Shown here one piece after another: positions 44,255-53,109 of a stretch of 64,000 bases of DNA; position 1 is the stretch's first letter; every line of letters starts with the position of its first letter. The stretch spans positions 76,765 to 140,764 of the forward strand of contig CAWUIH010000001.1 of NCBI GenBank assembly GCA_963922495.1, written 5' to 3'. This stretch comes from CAWUIH01 sp963922495. Lineage in GTDB: Bacteria; Pseudomonadota; Gammaproteobacteria; Coxiellales; Coxiellaceae. The translations under genes were made by a program, and so were the position numbers. The notes under the pieces were generated by a model. The model was not told where the DNA came from. It searched no databases and was given only the letters and a program-made list of their open reading frames with translations.

Positions 44255-44635
44255 ATGAATAAACAAATAATTAATACCGAGAATGCACCACAGGCAATCG
44301 GGACCTATTCCCAAGCGGTATGTGTAGGTAATATTGTTTATTTTTCCGGGCAAATTCCATTAGATCCTGCGACTTGTCAAATGGTGTCGGGTGATTTTAA
44401 GCAGCATGCTAGACAAGTATTCAATAATTTAAAAGCAGTGGCTGAAGCAGCCGGTGGCAGTTTGGCCCAGATCGTAAAATTAAATATTTTTCTGTTAACC
44501 ATGGATCATTATCCTGATTTAAACGAGACGATGCAGCAATATTTTCAAGCGCCTTACCCTGCTCGTGCCGCTGTTGCCGTGTCTCAGCTTCCCAATGATG
44601 CGCAAATTGAAATTGAAGCTATTATGGTGTTGTAA
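44255..44635 (+). CDS. ridA: RidA/YjgF-family enamine/imine deaminase
   Basis: Hydrolyses reactive 2-aminoacrylate and related intermediates. The family landmarks are NTENAPQAIGTYSQAV, FSGQIPLDP, the NLKAVAEAAGG helix and YPARAAVAVSQLPNDAQIEIEAI, with the conserved Arg that binds the substrate carboxylate. I chose ATG 44255, 6 nt after GGGG, over the in-frame TTG at 44252. It lies between spoT and recG, as in several relatives. Length 126 is normal. Confidence 0.94.
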   Translation: MNKQIINTENAPQAIGTYSQAVCVGNIVYFSGQIPLDPATCQMVSGDFKQHARQVFNNLKAVAEAAGGSLAQIVKLNIFLLTMDHYPDLNETMQQYFQAPYPARAAVAVSQLPNDAQIEIEAIMVL

Positions 44636-44660
44636 TCAGATGTAATAAGGGAAATGCGCC

Positions 44661-46742
44661 ATGCTCAACACTATTTCTATCGATCGCTTAAATGGTGTAG
44701 GGCCACGCACGCAAACATTATTGGCAGATTTGGGTATTTTTTCAGTTCAAGATTTATTATTCCATTTACCGTTACGATATCAGGATCGTACTCAAATAAC
44801 CCCAATTGCAGCAGTCGTCGCTGGAAATTACGCGTTAATCGAGGGAGAAATTGTTGAAACACGAGTGATATCTGGTGGAAAGCGTAGCTTAATGTGTCGC
44901 TTGGTCGATGACAGTGGGCAATTATGGCTGCGCTTTTTTCATTTTAACCAGAGTCAGCGTGTGCGATTGCAATCGCAGGGATTGGTATGTCGCTGCTTTG
45001 GTGTTGTGAGAAAAAGGCGTGGCGGGAAATTTGAGATGATCCATCCCGAATACCAGCTAACACCTCCTAATGTACCGCTAGTGTTGGAGGCACAACTAAC
45101 GCCAATTTATCCCACAACGAAAGGTCTAAATCAGACTACATGGCGAAAATTGATTTCTCAGGCATTAGCGATAGCTGAAAAATTATCGGCAACGGTTGAA
45201 TTATTGCCTACAGCGTTGTTTCAGCAGTTTCATGCGATGCCTATTATGGAAGCACTGAAATATATCCACTGGCCGCCTAAAGATGCGCCGGTAGACCAAT
45301 TGCAGCAAGGCATTCATGTAGCGCAAAAGAGATTAGCTTTTGAAGAATTATTAGCACATCAAGTCAGTTTGCAGCGTCTGCGCTTGCAATGGAAACGGTT
45401 ACATGGCTGTAAAATGCAGCCGAAAAACAACTTGGCACAAAAATTGCTGGCCGCATTATCATTCAATTTGACGCAAGCCCAAAAAAAAGTGTGTCACGAA
45501 ATCTATATGGATTTGTCATCTCAGCAACCGATGTTACGCCTCGTTCAAGGTGATGTGGGTAGTGGTAAAACCATTGTGGCGGCATTAGCAATGTTGCGAG
45601 TGGTGGAAAATGGTTATCAGGCAGCGTTAATGGCACCTACTGAGTTACTGGCAGAGCAGCATTTTCAAAATTTTTTAAAATGGTTTGCGCCACTTAATCT
45701 TCAAGTTGAAGTGTTGTTCGGAAACATGAAAATCAAACAACGACGTGCAGTAATGCAGCAATTTGAAAGTGGCGAAGCACATATTATTGTAGGGACCCAT
45801 GCGTTATTTCAGCAGTCAGTGAATTTTGCCAAATTGGGCTTAATTGTGGTTGATGAGCAACATCGTTTTGGCGTGCACCAGCGGTTATTGCTGAAAGAAA
45901 AAGGCATAGTCGGTGATTCGCATCCACATCAATTAATTATGACAGCGACACCGATCCCACGTACTTTGGCAATGACTGCTTATGCTGATTTGGATGTGTC
46001 TATTATCGATGAATTGCCACCCCACCGACGACCGATAAAAACCTGTATGGTTGCCAACGAGCGTCGTGATGAGGTGGTGGCGCGAGTGGCAGCGCATTGT
46101 GAATCTGGCCAGCAAGCATACTGGGTGTGTACCTTAATTCAGGAGTCTGAAGCATTACAGTGCCAAGCTGCGGAAGAAGTGTATCGGCAATTGAAGCAAT
46201 GTTTACAGCATTGTCGTGTAGGTTTAATTCATGGTCGACAGTCAAAAGATGAAAAAGAACGGACTATGCAGGCATTTCATCAGCGCGAAATGGATTTACT
46301 TGTGGCAACTACCGTTATTGAAGTGGGGGTGGACGTTCCAAATGCTTCACTGATGATTATTGAAAATGCTGAGCGTTTGGGGCTATCACAAATTCATCAG
46401 TTGCGTGGGCGTGTTGGCAGAGGGCGCATACAAAGTTTCTGTGTGCTGTTATATCAAAAGCCACTGTCTAAAAATGCTCGCGAGCGCCTTGTGACGTGCC
46501 GTGAAACTCAAGATGGTTTTTTGATTGCACAAAAAGATTTGACGATGCGTGGTCCTGGAGAGTTACTGGGTGCGAAGCAAGCCGGAGAGTTACACTTTCG
46601 CATCGCAGATTTATCGCGAGATCAAGACTTACTAGATAATGTACAAAAGGTAGCGGCTATCTTATTGAAGCAATATCCCAATGTTGTTAATCAATTATTG
46701 GCGCGCTGGATTATACGTTCTGAAGCGTACGCTACAGTTTGA
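44661..46742 (+). CDS. recG: ATP-dependent DNA helicase RecG
   Basis: Branched-DNA translocase that regresses stalled forks. The N-terminal wedge/OB domain (about 1-150) is followed by helicase motifs: Walker A GDVGSGKT near 297, motif II DEQH near 398, TATPIPRTLAM, and late motifs TTVIEVGVDVPNAS and QLRGRVGRGRIQSFC. Length 693 is normal. It is the last gene of the yicC-to-recG run; AAGGGA precedes the ATG by about 10 nt. Confidence 0.96.
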   Translation: MLNTISIDRLNGVGPRTQTLLADLGIFSVQDLLFHLPLRYQDRTQITPIAAVVAGNYALIEGEIVETRVISGGKRSLMCRLVDDSGQLWLRFFHFNQSQRVRLQSQGLVCRCFGVVRKRRGGKFEMIHPEYQLTPPNVPLVLEAQLTPIYPTTKGLNQTTWRKLISQALAIAEKLSATVELLPTALFQQFHAMPIMEALKYIHWPPKDAPVDQLQQGIHVAQKRLAFEELLAHQVSLQRLRLQWKRLHGCKMQPKNNLAQKLLAALSFNLTQAQKKVCHEIYMDLSSQQPMLRLVQGDVGSGKTIVAALAMLRVVENGYQAALMAPTELLAEQHFQNFLKWFAPLNLQVEVLFGNMKIKQRRAVMQQFESGEAHIIVGTHALFQQSVNFAKLGLIVVDEQHRFGVHQRLLLKEKGIVGDSHPHQLIMTATPIPRTLAMTAYADLDVSIIDELPPHRRPIKTCMVANERRDEVVARVAAHCESGQQAYWVCTLIQESEALQCQAAEEVYRQLKQCLQHCRVGLIHGRQSKDEKERTMQAFHQREMDLLVATTVIEVGVDVPNASLMIIENAERLGLSQIHQLRGRVGRGRIQSFCVLLYQKPLSKNARERLVTCRETQDGFLIAQKDLTMRGPGELLGAKQAGELHFRIADLSRDQDLLDNVQKVAAILLKQYPNVVNQLLARWIIRSEAYATV

Positions 46743-46840
46743 TTTATAGAAAAAATTTATGGAGTATTAATATTGCCGTTCAATTTTGATACAGAAAGTA
46801 ACATTATCAAAGTCATTTATTTAGAACTTGGCAGTCAGGG

Positions 46841-46867
46841 TTGAAATTTACTGTTTTGTCCCCATTT
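46841..46867 (+). promoter_or_regulatory. Heat-shock (sigma-32) promoter of htpG
   Basis: TTGAAA (46841-46846), a 13-bp spacer and CCCCATTT (46860-46867) closely match the sigma-32 consensus (CTTGAAA, 13-15 bp, CCCCATNT). It lies 35 bp before the htpG start, which in E. coli is also under sigma-32. Confidence 0.8.
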
Positions 46868-46901
46868 CTCTGATTGTCAAAAAAATCTTGGAGAATCCGT
46901 A

Positions 46902-48797
46902 ATGAACGCATCTGTCCAGCCAGAAACTCGTGTATTTGAGGCCGAAGTTAAGCAACTACTGAAGCTTGTTGCGCGCTCGCTTTATTCTGACAAAGAAATA
47001 TTTCTCAGAGAATTGATCTCAAACGCCTCTGATGCCATCGATAAACAACGTTATGCCGCGCTATCTCAATCCGAGTTATATGAGCAAGACGCCGATCTCA
47101 AGATATGGGTGGATATTGACAAAGATAATGGCACCATTACGGTGCGTGATAACGGCATTGGTATGAATCGTGAAGAGGTGATTGCTAATTTAGGAACCAT
47201 CGCTCAATCAGGCACTAAAGCGTTTCGCGAGTTGCTTACAGCTAATAAACAAGCCCAAGACAGTGACAACCAGCTCATTGGTCAGTTCGGAGTGGGTTTT
47301 TATTCTTCTTTTATCGTTGCTGATCAAGTGGTAGTGCGAACTCGACGTGCTGGTGTACCAGCTGCCGAAGGGGTGGAATGGCAATCTGATGGTGAAGGTG
47401 AATACACCATAAAATCATTGGATCGTCCGCAACGTGGTACGGAAGTGGTGCTGCATTTAAAGAAAGAATCGCAAGAATTTTTAGACGAGATGCGATTGCG
47501 CAGTATTATCACGAAATATTCCGATCATATTTTGTTGCCAATCGTAATGAAAAAGCAAACTGAAAATGAAAAAAAAGAAACCGTTATTGAGGAAGAAGTT
47601 GTCAATAGGGCTAGTGCGTTGTGGACACTCTCTAAAGCAAATATCACTGACGAACAGTATCAGGAGCTCTACAAGCATATTGCCCATGATTTTGAAAATC
47701 CACTCGCATGGGCCCACAACAAAGTAGAAGGAAAGTTAGAATATACCACTCTATTATACATCCCAGCACGAGCGCCGTTTGATTTGTACAATCGAGAAGG
47801 GCAACGTGGTTTGAAATTATACGTGAAGCGCGTATTCATTATGGACGATGCTGAGCATTTTATGCCCACGTATTTGCGTTTTGTAAAAGGAATTGTCGAT
47901 TCAAATGACTTGCCATTGAATATTTCACGAGAATTACTGCAATCGAATGACGCCATCAATAAAATTAAATCTGGATGTGTAAAACGTATTCTGGGCCTGT
48001 TGGAAGATTTGGCTAAAAATAAAGCAGAACAATATGCCGCATTTTGGAAGCAATTTGGTCAAGTGTTAAAAGAAGGTCCCGCCGAGGATTATGCAAATCG
48101 TGACAGAATCGCTGAATTACTGCGTTTCGCTTCCACACATAATAATTCTGAAGAGCAAAGTGTTGCATTGGCGGACTATATCGGCCGCATGAAATCCGAC
48201 CAGGAGAAAATTTATTACATCATCGCCGATAATTATGCTGCTGCAGTGAACAGCCCCTTATTGGAAGTGTTCCGTAAGAAGGATATTGAAGTATTGCTGC
48301 TGTCAGAGCGTGTTGATGAGTGGTTAGTGGGGCATTTGACAGAGTATCAAGGAAAATCACTGCAGTCTGTTGCAAAAGGTGACTTGGATTTAGGAGAAAA
48401 AGAAGAAGACAAGCAGCAGCAACAAGAAACCGAAAAAGCATTTACCGAATTATTAGAGCAATTTAAAAAGTCGCTCGGTGATCAAGTAAAAGAGATTCGT
48501 TTAACACAGCGTTTAACCGACTCGCCAAGTTGCGTTGTTTATGACGACAACGATATGAGCGGTCATTTACAACGTTTGATGGCGCAGGCAGGGCAAGATT
48601 TCGCAAAATCGAAACCTATTTTAGAAATAAACCCGCAACACAATTTGATTTTAGCAATTAAATCAGAAAAAGACTCGACAGTCATTTCGGATTGGGCAGA
48701 AATTTTACTAAATCAGGCGTTGTTAGCAGAAGGTGAACAATTATCAAGCCCGGTAGATTTCATAAAAAAAGTGAACAAATTGTTTTTAACGAAATAG
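46902..48797 (+). CDS. htpG: HSP90-family chaperone HtpG
   Basis: ATP-dependent chaperone dimer. The GHKL ATPase domain shows LRELISNASDAIDKQRY, VRDNGIGMNREEVIANLGTIA and GQFGVGFYSSFIVAD. A middle domain with YVKRVFIMDDAEHFMPTYLRFVKG and NISRELLQ follows, then a C-terminal dimerisation region. Length 631 is normal. The ribosome site GGAG is about 9 nt from the ATG. The gene stands alone, with its own heat-shock-type promoter. Confidence 0.97.
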   Translation: MNASVQPETRVFEAEVKQLLKLVARSLYSDKEIFLRELISNASDAIDKQRYAALSQSELYEQDADLKIWVDIDKDNGTITVRDNGIGMNREEVIANLGTIAQSGTKAFRELLTANKQAQDSDNQLIGQFGVGFYSSFIVADQVVVRTRRAGVPAAEGVEWQSDGEGEYTIKSLDRPQRGTEVVLHLKKESQEFLDEMRLRSIITKYSDHILLPIVMKKQTENEKKETVIEEEVVNRASALWTLSKANITDEQYQELYKHIAHDFENPLAWAHNKVEGKLEYTTLLYIPARAPFDLYNREGQRGLKLYVKRVFIMDDAEHFMPTYLRFVKGIVDSNDLPLNISRELLQSNDAINKIKSGCVKRILGLLEDLAKNKAEQYAAFWKQFGQVLKEGPAEDYANRDRIAELLRFASTHNNSEEQSVALADYIGRMKSDQEKIYYIIADNYAAAVNSPLLEVFRKKDIEVLLLSERVDEWLVGHLTEYQGKSLQSVAKGDLDLGEKEEDKQQQQETEKAFTELLEQFKKSLGDQVKEIRLTQRLTDSPSCVVYDDNDMSGHLQRLMAQAGQDFAKSKPILEINPQHNLILAIKSEKDSTVISDWAEILLNQALLAEGEQLSSPVDFIKKVNKLFLTK

Positions 48798-48852
48798 TTT
48801 ACTCATCTACCGAAAATAACCGTGAAATCATGCTAGGATCAAGTTTGCGACG

Positions 48853-48881
48853 TTGACATTCAAAATATTTCCCTATATTCT
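48853..48881 (+). promoter_or_regulatory. Promoter of the first outer-membrane barrel gene
   Basis: TTGACA (48853-48858), 17 bp, TATTCT (48876-48881). The identical pair of hexamers with the same spacing precedes the paralogue at 50277. An alternative -10, TATATT at 48874, would give a 15-bp spacer. Confidence 0.65.
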
Positions 48882-48968
48882 TGATACCGTAACTCTAGAT
48901 ATGGAGTTCTTCGTGAGCTTGATTTTAGATTTCGATTCATCGAATAAGTTAGATAAGGAGAGTTGGAC

Positions 48969-49721
48969 ATGGAGACAACTGCTAAAAGGTTTGCTATAGG
49001 GGTTTCTGCGCTGTGCTGTGCACTTGCATCGGTGTCATTTGCAGCCAACCCAAGTAGTAAAACTACATTGAAAATGTCTGGATTAAGCATAGGTTTTGGC
49101 GGCGGCGCTAGTTTATTTGCCGCAAATTCACAAATCTATTCGGCAACATCCAGCAACCAAACAAATTATGAAAACTATGGGATTGTTTATCCTCGTTACG
49201 GCCGAATTGTTGCTGTTACTCCCGTGACTGAATTTGGTTGGACCGCAGGTAAATCAAATTTTTATTACGGATTTAAAACACAATTTCACTATGATAATGT
49301 TAATTTACCACGATCTGGTGATGAGCGTTGGACAGTGCCAAACACACGTTATAATGCGCATTGGGAAGCCATGTTGATGGGCGGTTATCGTGTTAGTGAT
49401 TCCAGCATCGTCTATTTGCAAGGTGGTTATGCTAGTGCATGGGTTCGTATAGCTTCTAATCCTGCTAGTCCGTCTTATCCAGCAACACCTCATGAAACAT
49501 TTGCTGTTTCAGGTGGTGCATTAGGAGTCGGCTGGCGTTATTATTTCGTTGATAGAGCTTTTTTCGACCTAAGGTATCAATATGACTTGTTTGCTGATCA
49601 CCTAAAAACAGTTGGTTTACCTTCTTCTGATAAAACACCGTTTGGTGAAATTAATCAGTCCATAGCAAAACCAGCAATTAGCACCTTTACTGCTAGTGCT
49701 AATTATATGTTTAGCCTTTAA
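48969..49721 (+). CDS. Outer-membrane beta-barrel protein, paralogue 1 (250 aa)
   Basis: Opacity/OmpA-barrel-like surface protein. A signal peptide (about 1-25, ending VSFAANP) precedes alternating polar/hydrophobic strands rich in Tyr and Gly: FGWTAGKSNFYYGFKTQFHY, AMLMGGYRVSDSSIVYLQGG, LGVGWRYYFVDRAFFDLRYQ. The protein ends in a strand, ANYMFSL, suited to BAM recognition. ATG 48969 is 8 nt after AAGGAG; an in-frame TTG at 48963 is too close. A paralogue with the same leader lies 1.3 kb downstream. A strong terminator follows. Confidence 0.8.
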   Translation: METTAKRFAIGVSALCCALASVSFAANPSSKTTLKMSGLSIGFGGGASLFAANSQIYSATSSNQTNYENYGIVYPRYGRIVAVTPVTEFGWTAGKSNFYYGFKTQFHYDNVNLPRSGDERWTVPNTRYNAHWEAMLMGGYRVSDSSIVYLQGGYASAWVRIASNPASPSYPATPHETFAVSGGALGVGWRYYFVDRAFFDLRYQYDLFADHLKTVGLPSSDKTPFGEINQSIAKPAISTFTASANYMFSL

Positions 49722-49756
49722 GATGTAAAAATATTTATTAATATAGATATTTCTGA

Positions 49757-49786
49757 AGCAGCCGCCTTTTCTTGCGGCTGCTTTTT
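49757..49786 (+). terminator. Rho-independent terminator of paralogue 1
   Basis: A perfect 9-bp stem, AGCAGCCGC / GCGGCTGCT, with an 8-nt loop is followed at once by TTTT. It lies 36 bp after the stop and is the clearest intrinsic terminator in the window. Confidence 0.88.
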
Positions 49787-49860
49787 AGCTCTAGAAAGTA
49801 GTTTCCTCGCTTAATCATTTCAGATTCTTCGACTGTATAAGTTTATTTTATTTGTATAAT

Positions 49861-50024
49861 CCTAGAAGAAGCAGTTGCACAAGGATTTCTGGCATACTAT
49901 CTTAATTTATCTCCGTATATAAAAATGCTTCTCATCACCAACGGAGGCGACGCCAACAATTTTTATTACGCAATCTCAATCAATCAGTTACATCATTTAA
50001 TCGTATTTAACTGCTCTTTCTAGG
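49861..50024 (+). repeat. Full copy of the dispersed palindromic element (copy B)
   Basis: 164 bp from CCTAGAAGAAGCAGTTG to TTAACTGCTCTTTCTAGG, in the same orientation as copy A. The central segment GCTTCTCATCACCAACGGAG and the right arm CAATCAGTTACATCATTTAA match the other copies. The outer flanks (TATAAT before, ATAATA after) extend the terminal symmetry. Confidence 0.87.
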
Positions 50025-50156
50025 ATAATAGAATGTAGTGAGGTTTAGTTTGGAAATATATGCTATTGTTGATTTGAATTTTTATAGATGGTGTTTGGGC
50101 ATTGATTGCGAGCAATAAAAAACCTCCTAATGCGTAACCCTTAAATAAATTTGAGA

Positions 50157-50185
50157 TTGACAACAGGAAAATTTCTCGATATTCT
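50157..50185 (+). promoter_or_regulatory. Promoter of the second outer-membrane barrel gene
   Basis: TTGACA (50157-50162), 17 bp, TATTCT (50180-50185): the same hexamers and spacing as ahead of paralogue 1, giving a leader of roughly 85 nt in both. Confidence 0.65.
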
Positions 50186-50276
50186 TTTTCTCATAGCATT
50201 TAGTTTGATGCTTGGATAAGCTAGCTAAGCTAATTAAGCTTTTAATGATACTAAGTTTAGATAAGGAGAGTTGGAC

Positions 50277-50990
50277 ATGGAGACAACTAAGATTGCTATC
50301 GGTCTTACTGCAATTTGTATGTTTACTAATATTGCATTCGCTAGTAAGCCAGATATAGCGAAATATAATAGAGTATATCTTGGCTTAGGAGTTGCCCTAG
50401 AAAGCACAGGTTATCAGTGGACTTATGATTCTACCGATCTCAACGTTATTCGTCATAATAATGTTCTGCCTGGTTCTGTCGCTCCAAGCGTATCCCTCGG
50501 ATATACATTGCTCGCAAAATCACGTTATGCCTTCGGTCTTTATGGCGAATTCAATTACGATAATACGACTAGTCAAGAATATGCAACGGGTAGTACTGCC
50601 GTCTCAAGTACAGCTTTCATGCGAAGTCATGTAAATGCGGTTTTATTTGCTGGTGTGCGTTTGTCACCACTTAATATGTTATATATTGCAGGCGGATATA
50701 GTGCTGCATGGACCAAATTGCAAACATCTTTCCAATTCTCATCTAATAAAAATAGTATTGGAAATAAGAAAATAATGCTAAATGGGGGCATTATGAAAGC
50801 CGGATGGCGTTATTATTTTCAGCGTCACGCTTTCTTAGACATTAACTACGGGTATACTCTATACGCAGATAACCTAGGTAAAGCTACGGCTACCTCAAAA
50901 TCTCTTGGTGAAGAGGCAAGTAGTGAAGGTTTTAAAAGAGCTAGTATTTCATCTTTCTCTGCGACCTTTAATTACATGTTTAACATATAA
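50277..50990 (+). CDS. Outer-membrane beta-barrel protein, paralogue 2 (237 aa)
   Basis: Paralogue of the protein at 48969. The signal peptide METTKIAIGLTAICMFTNIAFA begins with the same METT. Barrel strands include YAFGLYGEFNYDN, VNAVLFAGVRLSPLNMLYIAGGY and KAGWRYYFQRHAFLDINYGY, and the last strand ends NYMFNI. The segment GWRYYF..AF.D..Y.Y..YAD.L is shared with paralogue 1, while the loops differ, as expected for surface-exposed parts. The leader just before the ATG is identical over about 25 bases. The stop is followed by a strong hairpin. Confidence 0.8.
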   Translation: METTKIAIGLTAICMFTNIAFASKPDIAKYNRVYLGLGVALESTGYQWTYDSTDLNVIRHNNVLPGSVAPSVSLGYTLLAKSRYAFGLYGEFNYDNTTSQEYATGSTAVSSTAFMRSHVNAVLFAGVRLSPLNMLYIAGGYSAAWTKLQTSFQFSSNKNSIGNKKIMLNGGIMKAGWRYYFQRHAFLDINYGYTLYADNLGKATATSKSLGEEASSEGFKRASISSFSATFNYMFNI

Positions 50991-50996
50991 TTTTTT

Positions 50997-51026
50997 CAGC
51001 CACACGTACTATAGTGCGTGTGGCTG
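50997..51026. terminator. Hairpin shared by the convergent barrel gene and folD
   Basis: A 10-bp stem, CAGCCACACG / CGTGTGGCTG, with a 10-nt loop lies 7 bp after the barrel gene stop. It also covers the last codons and stop of folD on the other strand. The plus-strand tail (TATCTTATT) is moderately T-rich; the minus-strand tail is A-rich. Confidence 0.65.
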
Positions 51027-51884
51027 TATCTTATTATGATCTTGTAAAGTCGCTTGGATGGTATTGCTAAGTAACGTAGCAACAGTCATAGGCCCTACCC
51101 CGCCAGGTACTGGTGTAATCCAGGATGCCTTTTGTCTTGCAGTATCAAAATCTATGTCGCCGACAATTTGTTTATTGGCCAAGCGACTAAAACCGACATC
51201 AACAACTATTGTGCCAGGTTTGATCCACTCGCTTTTGATAATGCCGTATTTCCCAGTCGCCGAAATTAATATCTCCGCTTTATTTACCACAGTCGCCAAG
51301 TTGGTAGTAAAACGATGACATACGGTGACGGTACATTTGGCAAGTAATAATTCTAACGCCATCGGCCTTCCAACAATATTTGATGCGCCAACGACCACTG
51401 CATGTTTACCGGCAAGGGTCTCACCTGTAGTTTGTAACAAAGTTATAATCCCAAACGGTGTGCAGGGTCGTAGTAATGGACGACGCTGTACTAATCTCCC
51501 TAAATTATAGGGGTGAAAACCATCAACATCTTTTAATGGCGAGATTTTTTCAAGTAAATCCTCCGCATTAATATGTTCTGGCAATGGTAATTGCAACAAG
51601 ATTCCACTTACGTCGGTATCTTGATTGCAGTCTTCAATTAAATTGCATAACTGTTGTTGTGTAGACTTTTTCGGTAGGCGATGTACTTTTGAGCGAATGC
51701 CCACTTCTTGGCAGGCGTTTTGTTTATGGTGCACATAGCTGGCCGAGGCCGGGTTATCACCCACCAGTATTACGTCTAGGCCCGGAGTAGGTTTGCCTTG
51801 GCGTTGTAGTTGAAAAATTGTTTTTTTAACGCGATCTTTGATTTTGGCGGCACAGGCACGACCGTCTAATATTTTTGCTGTCAA
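51009..51884 (-). CDS. folD: Bifunctional methylene-THF dehydrogenase/cyclohydrolase FolD
   Basis: One-carbon enzyme interconverting 5,10-methylene- and 10-formyl-tetrahydrofolate. Landmarks are ASASYVHHKQNACQEVGI (catalytic Lys in the YxxxK motif), GILLQLPLPEHIN, the NADP-binding VVGASNIVGRPMALELL and the C-terminal TPVPGGVGPMTVATLLSNT. Length 291 is normal. Its last codons lie inside a stem-loop shared with the convergent outer-membrane gene. Confidence 0.96.
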   Translation of the reverse strand: MTAKILDGRACAAKIKDRVKKTIFQLQRQGKPTPGLDVILVGDNPASASYVHHKQNACQEVGIRSKVHRLPKKSTQQQLCNLIEDCNQDTDVSGILLQLPLPEHINAEDLLEKISPLKDVDGFHPYNLGRLVQRRPLLRPCTPFGIITLLQTTGETLAGKHAVVVGASNIVGRPMALELLLAKCTVTVCHRFTTNLATVVNKAEILISATGKYGIIKSEWIKPGTIVVDVGFSRLANKQIVGDIDFDTARQKASWITPVPGGVGPMTVATLLSNTIQATLQDHNKIQPHAL

Positions 51885-52126
51885 TTCAGTCCCCCTTAGT
51901 GTGTAACAAGCTAGTTACAAAGGATGTTCGCTTTGTCATAAGCAATTCACAAAGCCCTGCTATTATGTATCTTATAAATGAAAGCAGCAACCTAAGTGAA
52001 TAGCGAGTGGCACTAAAAAATGAGTAAATAGTTTTTGAATCAACCCCCAAGGCGAGAGTGTCGGCCTTTGCCACGAAGGTCCGATGCTCTTTTCTTTTGT
52101 GCAACGTGTTGAAGGGCAAGTTTCCT

Positions 52127-53035
52127 TTACAAACGTGAAAGAGTAGTAGAGGTTGAATTACTATTTGCATTCATTGTCGTTATTTCTGCTTTACATTTTT
52201 CAAAAGCTGCGACAGAGTCAGCTACTAATTGTTTTGAGCGGGTGGGGGCTTGCGAGAATAGCAAAAATCGTCGCCCACAGGTTGCCGCAGCGAAACCGAT
52301 AGCAATCAGTATTCCAATTCCTGCGATAAGAAGGCAGATATCGGCGATGGCACGCCTTATGGGCATGCGATGAGTACTAATGGTGCCAAGTATAGAATTT
52401 CGTATCGTTTTTAATTCTGTTAAGGAGGTATCATGTTCATGTTTGAGAGTGGCATCGAGCTGTGTAATAAACCGTTGCAATGCCTGATGTTTTTTTTTTA
52501 CTAGAGGCTCTGCTAGGTACCATTTTGGTTTCAAGTGCTGAGAGTGCTGTGTCAAGCGCCTATGACTATTATGCATTTTTTCTAGTAAGACAGCTCCGGT
52601 TTTAATTTTTAGTAGTGGTATATATTTTGCATTAAAACGAACTAGTTGGGATAGGCATAATAATACCCGGTCACTTAACTGTGGCTGTAGTCCTTTCCTT
52701 TCACAAACTTTACGGTAATGCCAGATAACCTCGGTAGCAAATAATGCACGACCGGCATCACTGAGTAGACTTTGGTCGCGTTCTTCGAGTAATGTTTGGA
52801 CAAGTTGTTGATTATTGATTTGTTGCTGTTCGTGATAATGCGTGAGTAATGCGCATTTCAGTTGCTGAGCAATGCTGCGCAGCAAATCGATTTGCTGTTT
52901 CTTATTCGCACCTAAGCCTGCAGTCAAATACGGGGTGCGATGATCACTAGCTTGCGTGTTTTGCTGATCCAGTGCTTTTTCAGCAGCTTCACCCATCGAA
53001 CTTTTAGGTGGCAATTGAAAAATATGATGGCCCAC
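52127..53035 (-). CDS. Orphan bitopic protein (302 aa)
   Basis: Not recognised. A soluble helical region of about 225 residues rich in Gln, Leu and His precedes one strong span at about 228-252 (ADICLLIAGIGILIAIGFAA). A tail of about 50 residues ending NSNSTSTTLSRL follows. The start is a GTG at 53035 with a weak GTAGG site; ATG 52996 is possible but has no ribosome site. The layout (helical body, one late span, Ser/Thr-rich end) is like other orphans in this window. Function unknown. The 242-bp gap to folD holds no gene I can support. Confidence 0.6.
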   Translation of the reverse strand: MGHHIFQLPPKSSMGEAAEKALDQQNTQASDHRTPYLTAGLGANKKQQIDLLRSIAQQLKCALLTHYHEQQQINNQQLVQTLLEERDQSLLSDAGRALFATEVIWHYRKVCERKGLQPQLSDRVLLCLSQLVRFNAKYIPLLKIKTGAVLLEKMHNSHRRLTQHSQHLKPKWYLAEPLVKKKHQALQRFITQLDATLKHEHDTSLTELKTIRNSILGTISTHRMPIRRAIADICLLIAGIGILIAIGFAAATCGRRFLLFSQAPTRSKQLVADSVAAFEKCKAEITTMNANSNSTSTTLSRL

Positions 53036-53109
53036 TGCAAATTAACCTACGTAACAAAATTAATGATAATACAATAAAAAGATCATCTCACAACGAGCTT
53101 AAAGTTTTC

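Larger units (their letters stand above)
49722..50276. other. Gap between outer-membrane paralogues
   Basis: The 555 bp hold the terminator of paralogue 1, a full copy (B) of the palindromic element, and the promoter and leader of paralogue 2. I see no gene in the remaining roughly 130 bp between the element and the promoter. Confidence 0.6.

Noticed and set aside
51886..52170. 94-codon minus-strand open frame between folD and the 302-aa orphan
   Set aside because: It overlaps the end of the 302-aa gene by 44 bp, has no ribosome site and no protein-like domain pattern; treated as non-coding.
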